Of a DNA stretch of 23,152 bases, positions 6,920 to 14,111 are shown one piece after another (the stretch's first letter is position 1; the number at the start of each line of letters is the position of its first letter). The translations under genes were made by a program, and so were the position numbers. Location: NCBI GenBank assembly GCA_031363085.1, contig JANLTU010000195.1, positions 1-23,152 of the forward strand, given 5' to 3'. This stretch comes from UBA6921 sp031363085 (GTDB lineage Bacteria > Pseudomonadota > Gammaproteobacteria > SG8-11). The notes beneath the pieces are model-generated. The model was not told the origin of the DNA and did not search any database. It worked only from the letters and a program-made list of their open reading frames with translations.

Positions 6920-7543
6920 ATGGCATGGACATTTAATAATCCGCTACACAGTATGGCTACCGACGAGCAAAATACTGCGGCAATCAAGGTGTGGGAAGGT
7001 GAAAGCTTGGGCGGTATCACCGAAAACAACAACCGTTTACCGCAACCGGTGGTGGGCTTGTTGATGCTCACTATTTTGGCTGCGTTCTTGTGTACGTTCC
7101 CGCTTTGGGGTCAACGCCCCACTGCCGCGATATATGAAGAATATATCGCGATGATGAGCGATCCCAAAGTTCAGACCATGAAAGACGATCAGGCCATGCA
7201 ATATATCGTCGAAACGGTTAAAGCGAAGGGATCAAAGTGGGCGAATTTGCAAGAGCGGCATCCGGTGGACATGGATGATTTACGCTTGTTGAAACCACAA
7301 ATCGAAGAGCTGCAGCGGAAGAACTCGCGGATGGACGAGTTCACTGTGGTGGGCGACAAAATCGTAGTTGCGAATTTTGAAGGCAACTGGATTAACGAAG
7401 CGAAGGGTGATCGTGAGCGTAAGCAGCCTTGGTGGGATAAAGGTTATCTGATCGATGTGTTCTACGTGATCTACTTCTGTGTTTCGTTGATCATCGTGGT
7501 CAAGCGCCTACCGCCGTATAGCTACAAACCGAAACATCATTGA
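6920..7543 (+). CDS. 2-TM oxidase-associated protein with large periplasmic loop, possibly FixP_N-like
   Basis: The 207-aa protein is read from the ATG at 6920 because AGGGGG at 6905-6910 fits it. A cytoplasmic N-terminus with VWEGESLGGITENNNRLP (24-41) resembles the segment before the first helix of CcoP (FixP_N). Helix 1 (about 42-60) ends in FPLWGQRP; a loop of about 100 residues follows; helix 2 (about 176-195) starts after QPWWDKGY and ends in a basic tail. The same landmarks, FPFWGVRP and RPWLDWGF, occur in the 149-aa protein at 16818-17267, which lacks the long loop. No heme motif is present. It may replace the membrane part of CcoP (inference). Confidence 0.7.
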   Translation: MAWTFNNPLHSMATDEQNTAAIKVWEGESLGGITENNNRLPQPVVGLLMLTILAAFLCTFPLWGQRPTAAIYEEYIAMMSDPKVQTMKDDQAMQYIVETVKAKGSKWANLQERHPVDMDDLRLLKPQIEELQRKNSRMDEFTVVGDKIVVANFEGNWINEAKGDRERKQPWWDKGYLIDVFYVIYFCVSLIIVVKRLPPYSYKPKHH

Positions 7544-7560
7544 GTTTCAGGAGGATTGCC

Positions 7561-7695
7561 ATGATTGATTTAGATAATGGTCCGTTAGCGATGTTGCTTA
7601 ATATTTTCATTGTGTTTTTCTGCCCCTACGTTTACAGCTTTTTTGTTGACCAAACGGACAAGCACAAGCCGCCTATCGATACCTATTCAAAATAG
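7561..7695 (+). CDS. 44-aa membrane microprotein ending the oxidase operon
   Basis: The ATG at 7561 has a textbook ribosome site (CAGGAGGATTGCC) and begins 17 bases after the previous stop. The product has a polar start (MIDLDNGP), one helix (about residues 9-29) with an FFCPYVYSFF end, and a polar tail rich in Asp/Lys/Pro. The strong translation signal and position directly before a terminator make it a probable structural or assembly peptide of the oxidase, in the manner of CcoQ. The family was not recognised. Confidence 0.68.
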   Translation: MIDLDNGPLAMLLNIFIVFFCPYVYSFFVDQTDKHKPPIDTYSK

Positions 7696-7711
7696 GCTGC
7701 GTTACAACATG

Positions 7712-7754
7712 AAAGCCACACCGCCCGTATTGGGTGGCGTGGCTTTCTTCATTT
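7712..7754 (+). terminator. Terminator of the oxidase core operon
   Basis: A 15-bp stem with one mismatch and one G-U pair (7712-7726 with 7732-7746) and a 5-base loop is followed by a pyrimidine-rich stretch ending in TTTT. It lies 17 bases past the stop of the 44-aa gene. Confidence 0.8.
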
Positions 7755-7761
7755 TGACGGT

Positions 7762-7926
7762 ATGAGTAATTTTCAACGCATTTTTTTATGTGAGTACTTC
7801 TATCAATATCGCAGTTCGCCCAAATGCAACGCAGCAGTTGGGATGAAATGTGGATTTTATAGCAGTGCTCCTGTCAAGAACGCGTCAGGCAAAAGTTTTC
7901 CCTATTGCAGTAGAATTTGTGTTTAG
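7762..7926 (+). CDS. Doubtful 54-aa Cys-rich ORF between operons
   Basis: An ORF of 54 codons starts eight bases past the terminator and stops six bases before the next gene. It carries five cysteines (10, 22, 30, 49, 53) and no membrane segment or signal peptide. The only possible ribosome site is a weak GACGGT. The region must also hold the promoter of the next operon, so this may be a chance open frame. I list it because it spans nearly the whole gap. Confidence 0.18.
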   Translation: MSNFQRIFLCEYFYQYRSSPKCNAAVGMKCGFYSSAPVKNASGKSFPYCSRICV

Positions 7927-7932
7927 TAGGTT

Positions 7933-8244
7933 ATGCAAAATCTTATGAACTGGCTTGGTTCGAATGCGGCTTTCCCGCGCTTCTCTGTTGCGGATACGCA
8001 ACGTCCGTTAGGTTTTGATTTGAGCATTGACGGAATGCAAACGCAGGGATTCAGCGTTGGCATCTTTGTTTTCCTGATTATCGGGATTATTGTTTTTACC
8101 TTGATCGTCTTTGCGTTCTTGACCAGGAGCAAAGGAGCGCGACTTAAAACGGGTGAAAAATATTTGTTTGCCTGGATACTTTTCGGTGTAGTTGTGTCCA
8201 TCATGTTTGGTGCCAGTCAGTTATTATTTGGTAACTTGTTTTAG
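7933..8244 (+). CDS. 2-TM membrane protein, first gene of the CcoS/cytochrome operon
   Basis: The 103-aa product has a polar N-terminus of about 38 residues, a strong helix (about 42-65, rich in Ile/Phe), a basic loop (RSKGARLKTGEKY) and a second helix (about 80-98). The helix pair recalls the N-terminal hairpin of oxidase subunit II, but there is no copper domain, and I do not assign it. A second ATG at 7948 would shorten it by five residues. It is followed after 14 bases by the CcoS-like gene. Confidence 0.65.
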   Translation: MQNLMNWLGSNAAFPRFSVADTQRPLGFDLSIDGMQTQGFSVGIFVFLIIGIIVFTLIVFAFLTRSKGARLKTGEKYLFAWILFGVVVSIMFGASQLLFGNLF

Positions 8245-8258
8245 CGGAGGTGCAGCAA

Positions 8259-8537
8259 ATGAATGTCGGTGACTATTTAAATTCCCTTGATGACGGCTGG
8301 AGCATTTATTTATGGCTCGTAGCCGGTGCGGCAATCATCATTACGGCGGTATTTATGATTCGTTGGGCGGCGCGTAACGAACAATTTGACGAAGATATTA
8401 AATACGTCGTGTTCGACGAGAATGACAAGGACAAAATGTCGCCGGAAGAATTTTCTAAAGCGCAGGAAGTATGGAAAAAACAGGGCGAATTACGCGACGA
8501 ATTCTTGAAAAAACAAGCTGAGCGTAAGGCCAAGTAA
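8259..8537 (+). CDS. CcoS-like oxidase assembly protein with charged extension
   Basis: The ATG at 8259 is preferred over the GTG at 8250, since CGGAGG at 8245-8250 sits 8 bases before it. The 92-aa product has one helix (about 15-35) followed by RWAARNEQFDEDIKYVVFDEND. This corresponds to the conserved CcoS segment after its helix (xxSGQFDDLxxxxxxILFDD). CcoS is needed to make active cbb3 oxidase, probably for cofactor insertion in CcoN. Canonical CcoS ends soon after this; here a charged, probably helical tail (residues 60-92, rich in Lys/Glu) is added. Its presence beside a divergent oxidase supports C-family chemistry. Confidence 0.68.
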   Translation: MNVGDYLNSLDDGWSIYLWLVAGAAIIITAVFMIRWAARNEQFDEDIKYVVFDENDKDKMSPEEFSKAQEVWKKQGELRDEFLKKQAERKAK

Positions 8538-8544
8538 CTCCGCC

Positions 8545-9051
8545 ATGCGCCGCGCCGAAAAAATAATTTTAAGCATCATTGTGTGCGTCGTTGTGCTGGT
8601 AGGCGGTATAAAAGCTTGGCTTGGCCAATTTAAGATCAATGCTACCGCCGATGTTCCGTTCTACACTACGGCGTCGAATGATTTGAATCGACACGCCAAT
8701 GCCATTTACAAACAACAGAATTGCAAGCAATGTCATTTGCTTTGGGGCACGCGGGATCTGACACAGGCGGTGCCCGCGCCATCGCTGGACGGTATTGGTT
8801 CTCTGCACGATGAGGCGTGGTTTTTCAGGTATTTTTCTGCTGAAGATCCTCAGGCGCTCATTCCGTCGCGCTTAAAAAAGCAATATCGGATGCCATCATT
8901 TGCTCAGCTACCGGAAGCTGATCGTCGCGCGCTTGCGCAATACATGGCGAGTTTAAAAGTCAAGGATGAGTACCTCGATGAAGTGCGGAAATCCGAGTAT
9001 GAAAAATTGACCGGCAATACCTATGTTGCACCTGGAGTTTCACCACCATGA
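8545..9051 (+). CDS. Membrane-anchored monoheme cytochrome c
   Basis: The 168-aa protein has an N-terminal anchor helix (about 7-25) and a periplasmic class I cytochrome domain: CKQCH at 60-64, LDGIGS (81-86) and the likely axial Met in YRMPSF (M116). The architecture and the YTTAS and LDGIGS landmarks match the cytochrome at 1458-2036, so the two are probably paralogs serving the same or parallel electron routes. The gene follows the CcoS-like gene by 7 bases, and its stop overlaps the next start (ATGA). Confidence 0.82.
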   Translation: MRRAEKIILSIIVCVVVLVGGIKAWLGQFKINATADVPFYTTASNDLNRHANAIYKQQNCKQCHLLWGTRDLTQAVPAPSLDGIGSLHDEAWFFRYFSAEDPQALIPSRLKKQYRMPSFAQLPEADRRALAQYMASLKVKDEYLDEVRKSEYEKLTGNTYVAPGVSPP

Positions 9052-9521
9052 GCGCCGTTAAGAGAAAGCCTCGTTACTTGTTGGGGACAATCGCTATTTT
9101 GGTGGGATGTATAATTAACTATGTGGGTGACCATCTCATTGGCGTGCGCATCGAATTGTATTACGGAATTCCCGACACATTTGGCGCGGCGTGGTTTTCG
9201 CAGATTTTTCTTCTTCCTGTGCTGGTGGGATACTCAGTCAGCTACGTCTACGGTCTGGGCGGCAAATGGTTGTGTTATTTTCCACCGTTGATTGTCCGCA
9301 CGTTTGCCTATTTTGAGACCATGTTTTTTCTTGCAGAAACACCAGGAGCATCACTGATGCCTGGGGGCTGGTGGGGGTTTTTCGTTATCCTCGCAGTCGA
9401 GAGTGCAGTAATCGGCGGAGTATTGGGTGAAGTATTAATCAAGCGTGTCTATGGACGCACGCCAAAGGTCGCACCTGTTGTCCCGACCAATAATGACCCG
9501 CCAAAGGCAGATTCGCCGTGA
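9048..9521 (+). CDS. 4-TM membrane protein of unknown function
   Basis: The 157-aa protein is coupled to the upstream cytochrome gene by an ATGA overlap, with GGAG 10 bases before the start. It has four hydrophobic stretches (about 10-32, 48-70, 82-97 and 107-132), few charges and a Pro/Asn-rich C-terminal tail. No heme or metal motif stands out. Tight coupling on both sides (its stop overlaps the next gene's GTG) ties it to the cytochrome and the SUMF1-like gene. Confidence 0.65.
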   Translation: MSAVKRKPRYLLGTIAILVGCIINYVGDHLIGVRIELYYGIPDTFGAAWFSQIFLLPVLVGYSVSYVYGLGGKWLCYFPPLIVRTFAYFETMFFLAETPGASLMPGGWWGFFVILAVESAVIGGVLGEVLIKRVYGRTPKVAPVVPTNNDPPKADSP

Positions 9522-10579
9522 GCAGTTCGCCGGTAAAGAGTGCAGTTGAGCTGACCATCGAGCAACGCGAACGAAAAAAGCGCTATCTCAGCGCAACAGT
9601 TGTTACTTGTATCGCGCTTGTGATCGTATTGGGTGTTGCACATGTGGTAAAACTTGGCGCGAATCGCATGGCCGACATGCGCTCGCGCGCCAGCTACGAC
9701 CTCAAGGAAGAAGATCTACATATCCGCGCTGCGGGTGAAGACATCTCGCGTCATCAAGAACATCAAGCCACGTCGATTGTTGGCGTGCAGACTTACGGCA
9801 TTGAGGAAGTTAACGGGTTGCTCAACGCTGATCAATGGATCGATCTCAATTCCCAAATTAAAATCCCTACAGGGCCCTTCGTTATGGGCACCGACCAAGA
9901 TCGCGCCGATGCACAGAACAAGCCCCAGCACACCGTCAATTTGCCCGCATATTCCATCGACAAGTATTTAGTAAGCAACGCGCAATACGCGCAGTTCGTT
10001 GTAAAAACCAAGCATCGGCCGCCATTGGATTGGAAAAACTCCCGAATTCCCGATGGCAAATTACTTTATCCGGTCACCATGGTGAGTTGGTACGACGCTA
10101 AGGCGTTTTGCGAATCCGCCGGCAGACGCCTGCCCACAGAAGAAGAGTGGGAAAAAGCAGCGCGCGGTACTGATGCGCGTCGCTGGCCGTGGGGCGACAA
10201 AATGGATGTGACGCGGTTAAATACCTACTACAACGTGGGCGCCACCAACCCAGTGAAACAATACGCCAATGGCATCAGTCCGTACGGCGTCTACGATATG
10301 GCCGGCAACGTCAGCCAGTGGACCGCCAGCGATTTCAAACCTTATCAGGGCAGTACCGCCGCCGCCGAAATTTTCAAGCCAAAAGTTGCTGTGAGTGGCA
10401 GCCCCGCTGACCACGCGATGAAAGTTGCCGACTTCGTATCGGTGGATGCGGACTATAAAGTACGACGCGGCGGTTCATGGAAGAGCGATCCGTTTTCCAC
10501 GTCGACATTCCATCGCGATTTTTCGCTGCCACACTACGCCTCCGATTTTTTCGGATTCCGCTGCGCGTCGGGTGGTTAA
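9518..10579 (+). CDS. Membrane-anchored SUMF1/NirV-like (FGE-sulfatase domain) protein
   Basis: The 353-aa protein begins at a GTG overlapping the previous stop (GTGA). One helix (about 24-45) anchors it; a linker leads to an FGE-sulfatase-type domain from about residue 113 to the end. Landmarks are PTGPFVMGTD (117-126), RLPTEEEWEKAARG (204-217), WPWGD, YDMAGNVSQWT (259-269), RRGGSW (316-321) and the terminal GFRCA. The copper-binding cysteine pair of true formylglycine-generating enzymes, expected after the GGSW motif, is absent, so it should not make formylglycine. Domains of this class occur in NirV, encoded beside copper nitrite reductase, so a role in assembling a respiratory metalloenzyme is plausible (inference). 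Confidence 0.82.
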   Translation: MSSSPVKSAVELTIEQRERKKRYLSATVVTCIALVIVLGVAHVVKLGANRMADMRSRASYDLKEEDLHIRAAGEDISRHQEHQATSIVGVQTYGIEEVNGLLNADQWIDLNSQIKIPTGPFVMGTDQDRADAQNKPQHTVNLPAYSIDKYLVSNAQYAQFVVKTKHRPPLDWKNSRIPDGKLLYPVTMVSWYDAKAFCESAGRRLPTEEEWEKAARGTDARRWPWGDKMDVTRLNTYYNVGATNPVKQYANGISPYGVYDMAGNVSQWTASDFKPYQGSTAAAEIFKPKVAVSGSPADHAMKVADFVSVDADYKVRRGGSWKSDPFSTSTFHRDFSLPHYASDFFGFRCASGG

Positions 10580-10585
10580 TTCAGG

Positions 10586-10816
10586 ATGTCAAAATCTATG
10601 CTGCGGTTAATCATTGCTCTGGTGGTTGCATTGCTTTCCGGTCCCGTTTACGCGGTAGACAGTTACCGTTTTATTCATGTCACCATCGAAACCCCATGGA
10701 TGATTTTTCTGTTTCTGCTATGCATTGTGCTGTTTCCGTTTGTGCTGACCGCAATTTTGCATTGGTACTTCGCAAACAAAAAAGAAGCGCCACAACAACC
10801 TAAAAACGAAGCTTAG
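10586..10816 (+). CDS. 76-aa single-TM protein with signal peptide
   Basis: A putative signal peptide (residues 1-23, ending VYA) is followed by a short periplasmic part (VDSYRFIHVTIETP) and a second hydrophobic helix (about 38-60) with a basic, Gln/Pro-containing tail. It lies 6 bases after the SUMF1-like stop; GGTGG at 10571-10575 is the best ribosome site. No family recognised. Position suggests a small accessory part of the same complex. Confidence 0.6.
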   Translation: MSKSMLRLIIALVVALLSGPVYAVDSYRFIHVTIETPWMIFLFLLCIVLFPFVLTAILHWYFANKKEAPQQPKNEA

Positions 10817-10827
10817 AGGCGTGCTGC

Positions 10828-11217
10828 TTGTCATCGTTTCACGCAATTAAAGCTTGGGCGCAGGTTTTGATTTTAATCCTGTTCGCACTGCCGGCGTACA
10901 ACGCGCGAGCGGCTGACGCTGTGGCACCTGCGTCGCCGGCATCCTCCGACAATAGTAGTGAAGTGCTCAGCGCATTCAACAGAGACCAGGATAAACCCAG
11001 CGATATCGTCTCCATACCCGACAAGAAAAAACGCTTGGTGATGTTTTTCATGGGCGTGCCGCTGCTGATTCTTATCTTGCTCACGGCTGCACTGGGGATC
11101 GCCATGGGAATGTACGGCAAGCGCGTCTATGTTCCGCACATGATTTGCGCCGGACTTAGCGTCACGCTTGCCATCGCTCACGCGATCGTGGGCATTGTCT
11201 GGTTCTATCCGTTTTAG
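10828..11217 (+). CDS. 2-TM protein with paired histidines, possible heme b site
   Basis: The 129-aa product uses a TTG start 11 bases after the previous stop, with GAGG at 10816-10819. It has a signal peptide (ends ARA, about residue 28), a periplasmic segment of about 40 residues, and two helices (about 70-93 and 102-127). The second helix carries two histidines 14 residues apart (VPHMICAGLSVTLAIAHAIVG), a spacing seen in b-type heme-binding helices, but a single helix is not enough to prove heme binding. No family recognised. Confidence 0.6.
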   Translation: MSSFHAIKAWAQVLILILFALPAYNARAADAVAPASPASSDNSSEVLSAFNRDQDKPSDIVSIPDKKKRLVMFFMGVPLLILILLTAALGIAMGMYGKRVYVPHMICAGLSVTLAIAHAIVGIVWFYPF

Positions 11218-11241
11218 CCCCGCAAAATTTGTGATTCGTTG

Positions 11242-13881
11242 ATGGCCGCTCCTCTGAATCCCCGTGCGCTCGGTCGCTGGCTCACCGCGCTTTATTTTGT
11301 TTCCGGCACGGCGAGCCTCGCCTACGAAGTGTTGTGGGCGCGCATGCTGTCGGTGCAATTTGGGGTCAGCATCTTCGGTGCAATTGTCACTATCTGCTCC
11401 TTCATGGTCGGTCTGGGCGCCGGTAGTGTGCTCGGCACACGAGTGAGCGGGCACCTTCTGCATCCGCTACGCTATTTTGCAATGCTGGAGTTGAGCGTCG
11501 GTGTATTCGCGCTGCTCATGCCGTTTATTGCAAATGCTGCAAGCAGCGCGCTGTCCACGCTTGCACCGAACGTTTCCTTAACGGTTTGGTTTGCATTGCA
11601 GCTCGCCGCGGCTTTTGGTGTGTTGTTAGCACCGGCGTTGGCAATGGGCGCGGGGTTCCCGCTGCTGCTGGCGGCCGTGCGCGACACCGGTGTCTCGCTC
11701 GGTCGTGTGTATGGCTTTAACGCCTTGGGTGGAGTGATCGGTGCGCTATTACCCTTGGGTCTGTTGCCTGCGCTGGGCTGGCTTACCAGCGCTCAAGTGT
11801 TCGCGGCAGCGGGTATTGTCATTTCGCTGGTGGCCTTCATGCTGGCCGCGCGCCAAACGGCAATTATAAGCCGACCTAAGTTGGTATTGACCTTACCGCC
11901 CAAATCCATGCTGCTGATGTACGCCGGTATCGGCGCTGCGGCCTTGATGCTGGAGGTCGGCTGGACGCGCTTGTTCGGCATGATCATGCTGCGTACAGAA
12001 TACGTGCTTGCCGTCATCATTGCGGTATTTTTGCTGGGCATCGGCGGCGGTAGCGTGTTGGCGAAACAACTGACACACCCGCGCTGGCTATTGATTTTAC
12101 CGTTGTTTGCCAGTGTCGGTGCGCTGCTGACGCTGTGGCTATTGGCACCGCTTGCGCGCGCCATCGAAGCAAGTCATTTCGCCTCGCTATCCACCGCACT
12201 GTTAGCGCAGGGCACGGTATTGGGGTTATTGACCTTGCCAGTAACGTTCGCGTTAGGCGCGTGGTTGCCGCTGCTTACCGCACGTTCCGGTGGCGAAGCC
12301 ACGCACGGCGCGTGCTTGTACGGCGTGAATTCGCTGGGTGCGGCGGTGGGTACGTTGGTCGCCGGATTTGTTTTAATCCCAACCCTTGGCACCGCAGCGA
12401 CTATTGCGACGGCAACGCTACTGCTGCTGAGCTGTGGTTTGGTTTTAGCCCAAGCGCGGCGAGCCTGGTTTGCGCTTGCCGTCGTGGGCTTCGCTATGTG
12501 GCCGGTATTGTCATTACCGCCGGTGGCGGCGTTACTGCCGCGTGCACTGGGCGATACTCACGATGCGTTGGTGTATGAAGATGCATTGTCGTTGACGCAC
12601 GTGGTCGAACGCCGCGATGGGCAACGCGTGTTGCTCGACGATTTGCAGCGCATGGATGCGGCGTCCGACCCGGACGCCGTGGTCGTGCAGCAGAATCAGG
12701 CGCGCTTGCCGTTGTTGCTGCACGCACAGCCGCACAGTGTGCTGTTTCTCGGCATGGGTACCGGTATTTCCGCGTCCGGCGCGCTTGATTACCCCGACCT
12801 GTCGCTCACCGCCGTGGAGTTGTCGCGCGGTGCGATCATCGCAGCGCGTGACTGGTTCGCCGCAGTGAACAACGACGTCGTCAAGAAAATGCAGATCGTC
12901 CGCGACGACGCACGCCGGTTTCTGGTCAGCGACCGTGCGCACTACGACGTTATCATCGGCGATCTGTTTCACCCCGACCTCGCCGGACGCAGCGGCTTGT
13001 TGTCGGTGGAGCAATTCACGCGCGCGCGGGCACGGCTCAATGACGGCGGTATCTTTGTGCAGTGGCTTGCGCTGAATCAATTCGATGCTGCCAGTCTTGA
13101 CATTGTGTTGCGCAGTTTCAGCCAGGCATTTCCACAAGCCGTGGTATTCCTTGATCCGTTTCGTTTGGCGTTAGTGGGTAGTCGGGATCGTTCGATCAAT
13201 ACGCCGCAGGTGCTGGCGAATCTTGCTCGCTTATCCGAGGCTGCGCGCAGCGGCGCGACCGGCGGTGAAGGCGCATGGACTTGGTTGGGACGTTACTTCG
13301 GTCCAATCAAATCGCTGGTGAGTAGCGATGGCGACGTGCAGCACGAAACTGCGCCGCGCATCGAGTACTTGCTGCCCAAAGCGCGTTATCGCGGTGAGCT
13401 CGATTTGGCTGCCCTGCTGACGCAGTTACTTAAACAACGCCCCGCGTGGCAACGTGCGGCAGACGAGTTGCAGGTGCCGATCGATTTGCGCGAGACCTTT
13501 GAAAAGTCCTATGCCGCTACCGAGCTTGCCTTGGCCGGCTGGGTGGCGACGTTGCGCGGTAAGGCCCAGGAAGGTAATCGACTATTGCAGCTCGCCTATC
13601 AGGCCAACCCGCAAGACCGCTGGGCCGGTGTCGCACTGGTCACGCCCATCTGGAATCAACTTGAAGCCATGATGCAGCAAGGCGAACGCGTGCAAGACAC
13701 CTTCGGCAAAGATACGCGCGATGTGCTTGCCGCGATCTTGCGCATACGCCCTGACCACGTACCTGCACTTAAAATGCTGCTGAAGCTTGAACAGATCGCG
13801 GGTAATAGTGCGCATGCGGAAGAGTTGCGTACGCAATTAGTACACCTGAGTCCGCTGGATCGTGACGAGAAAAATCGTTAA
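11242..13881 (+). CDS. Multi-TM protein fused to a spermidine-synthase-like methyltransferase fold
   Basis: The 879-aa protein is read from the ATG at 11242 (a TTG lies one codon upstream); no clear ribosome site. Residues about 10-435 form a transporter-like bundle with over ten helices. From about 470 it has a SpeE-like Rossmann domain: FLGMGTGISASG (glycine-rich loop, about 502), AVELS (acidic residue for nucleotide-ribose binding, about 525), RDDARRF and YDVIIGDLFHP. The polyamine synthase signature expected at the last position (DxxDP) is changed to DLFHP, so polyamine synthesis is doubtful. The C-terminal 150 residues are helical, possibly TPR-like. Such membrane-fused SpeE homologs are widespread and mostly uncharacterised. 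It begins 24 bases after the previous gene. Confidence 0.78.
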   Translation: MAAPLNPRALGRWLTALYFVSGTASLAYEVLWARMLSVQFGVSIFGAIVTICSFMVGLGAGSVLGTRVSGHLLHPLRYFAMLELSVGVFALLMPFIANAASSALSTLAPNVSLTVWFALQLAAAFGVLLAPALAMGAGFPLLLAAVRDTGVSLGRVYGFNALGGVIGALLPLGLLPALGWLTSAQVFAAAGIVISLVAFMLAARQTAIISRPKLVLTLPPKSMLLMYAGIGAAALMLEVGWTRLFGMIMLRTEYVLAVIIAVFLLGIGGGSVLAKQLTHPRWLLILPLFASVGALLTLWLLAPLARAIEASHFASLSTALLAQGTVLGLLTLPVTFALGAWLPLLTARSGGEATHGACLYGVNSLGAAVGTLVAGFVLIPTLGTAATIATATLLLLSCGLVLAQARRAWFALAVVGFAMWPVLSLPPVAALLPRALGDTHDALVYEDALSLTHVVERRDGQRVLLDDLQRMDAASDPDAVVVQQNQARLPLLLHAQPHSVLFLGMGTGISASGALDYPDLSLTAVELSRGAIIAARDWFAAVNNDVVKKMQIVRDDARRFLVSDRAHYDVIIGDLFHPDLAGRSGLLSVEQFTRARARLNDGGIFVQWLALNQFDAASLDIVLRSFSQAFPQAVVFLDPFRLALVGSRDRSINTPQVLANLARLSEAARSGATGGEGAWTWLGRYFGPIKSLVSSDGDVQHETAPRIEYLLPKARYRGELDLAALLTQLLKQRPAWQRAADELQVPIDLRETFEKSYAATELALAGWVATLRGKAQEGNRLLQLAYQANPQDRWAGVALVTPIWNQLEAMMQQGERVQDTFGKDTRDVLAAILRIRPDHVPALKMLLKLEQIAGNSAHAEELRTQLVHLSPLDRDEKNR

Positions 13882-14030
13882 CCTGTGGCTTCAAAATCGA
13901 GGTCGTATATTTAACCGTGCAAGCAACCGGCACCTTCAAAATTACGAACTGGCACGAACCGCCGCTCGCGGCAGTTGTTGGGGCAGGTAAGTTAACGCGA
14001 GCGAGATAAAAACCTACGTGGGAGAAATTC

Positions 14031-14081
14031 ATGGTACCCGCACGCACCAGAATACGACGCGGAATTCGGTGGTTTGGTTAA
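14031..14081 (+). CDS. Possible 16-aa Arg-rich leader peptide
   Basis: In the 230-base gap before the acetyltransferase gene, GTGGGAG precedes an ATG followed by 15 sense codons and TAA. The peptide MVPARTRIRRGIRWFG has five arginines in sixteen residues. It could be a leader peptide or simply chance; nothing else supports it. Confidence 0.15.
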   Translation: MVPARTRIRRGIRWFG

Positions 14082-14111
14082 CAACGATGTTGTGCCCGTA
14101 CGGAACCCGCA

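Noticed and set aside
9518..10579. Catalytic formylglycine-generating enzyme
   Set aside because: The cysteine pair needed for catalysis is missing after the GGSW motif, and no sulfatase gene is nearby.
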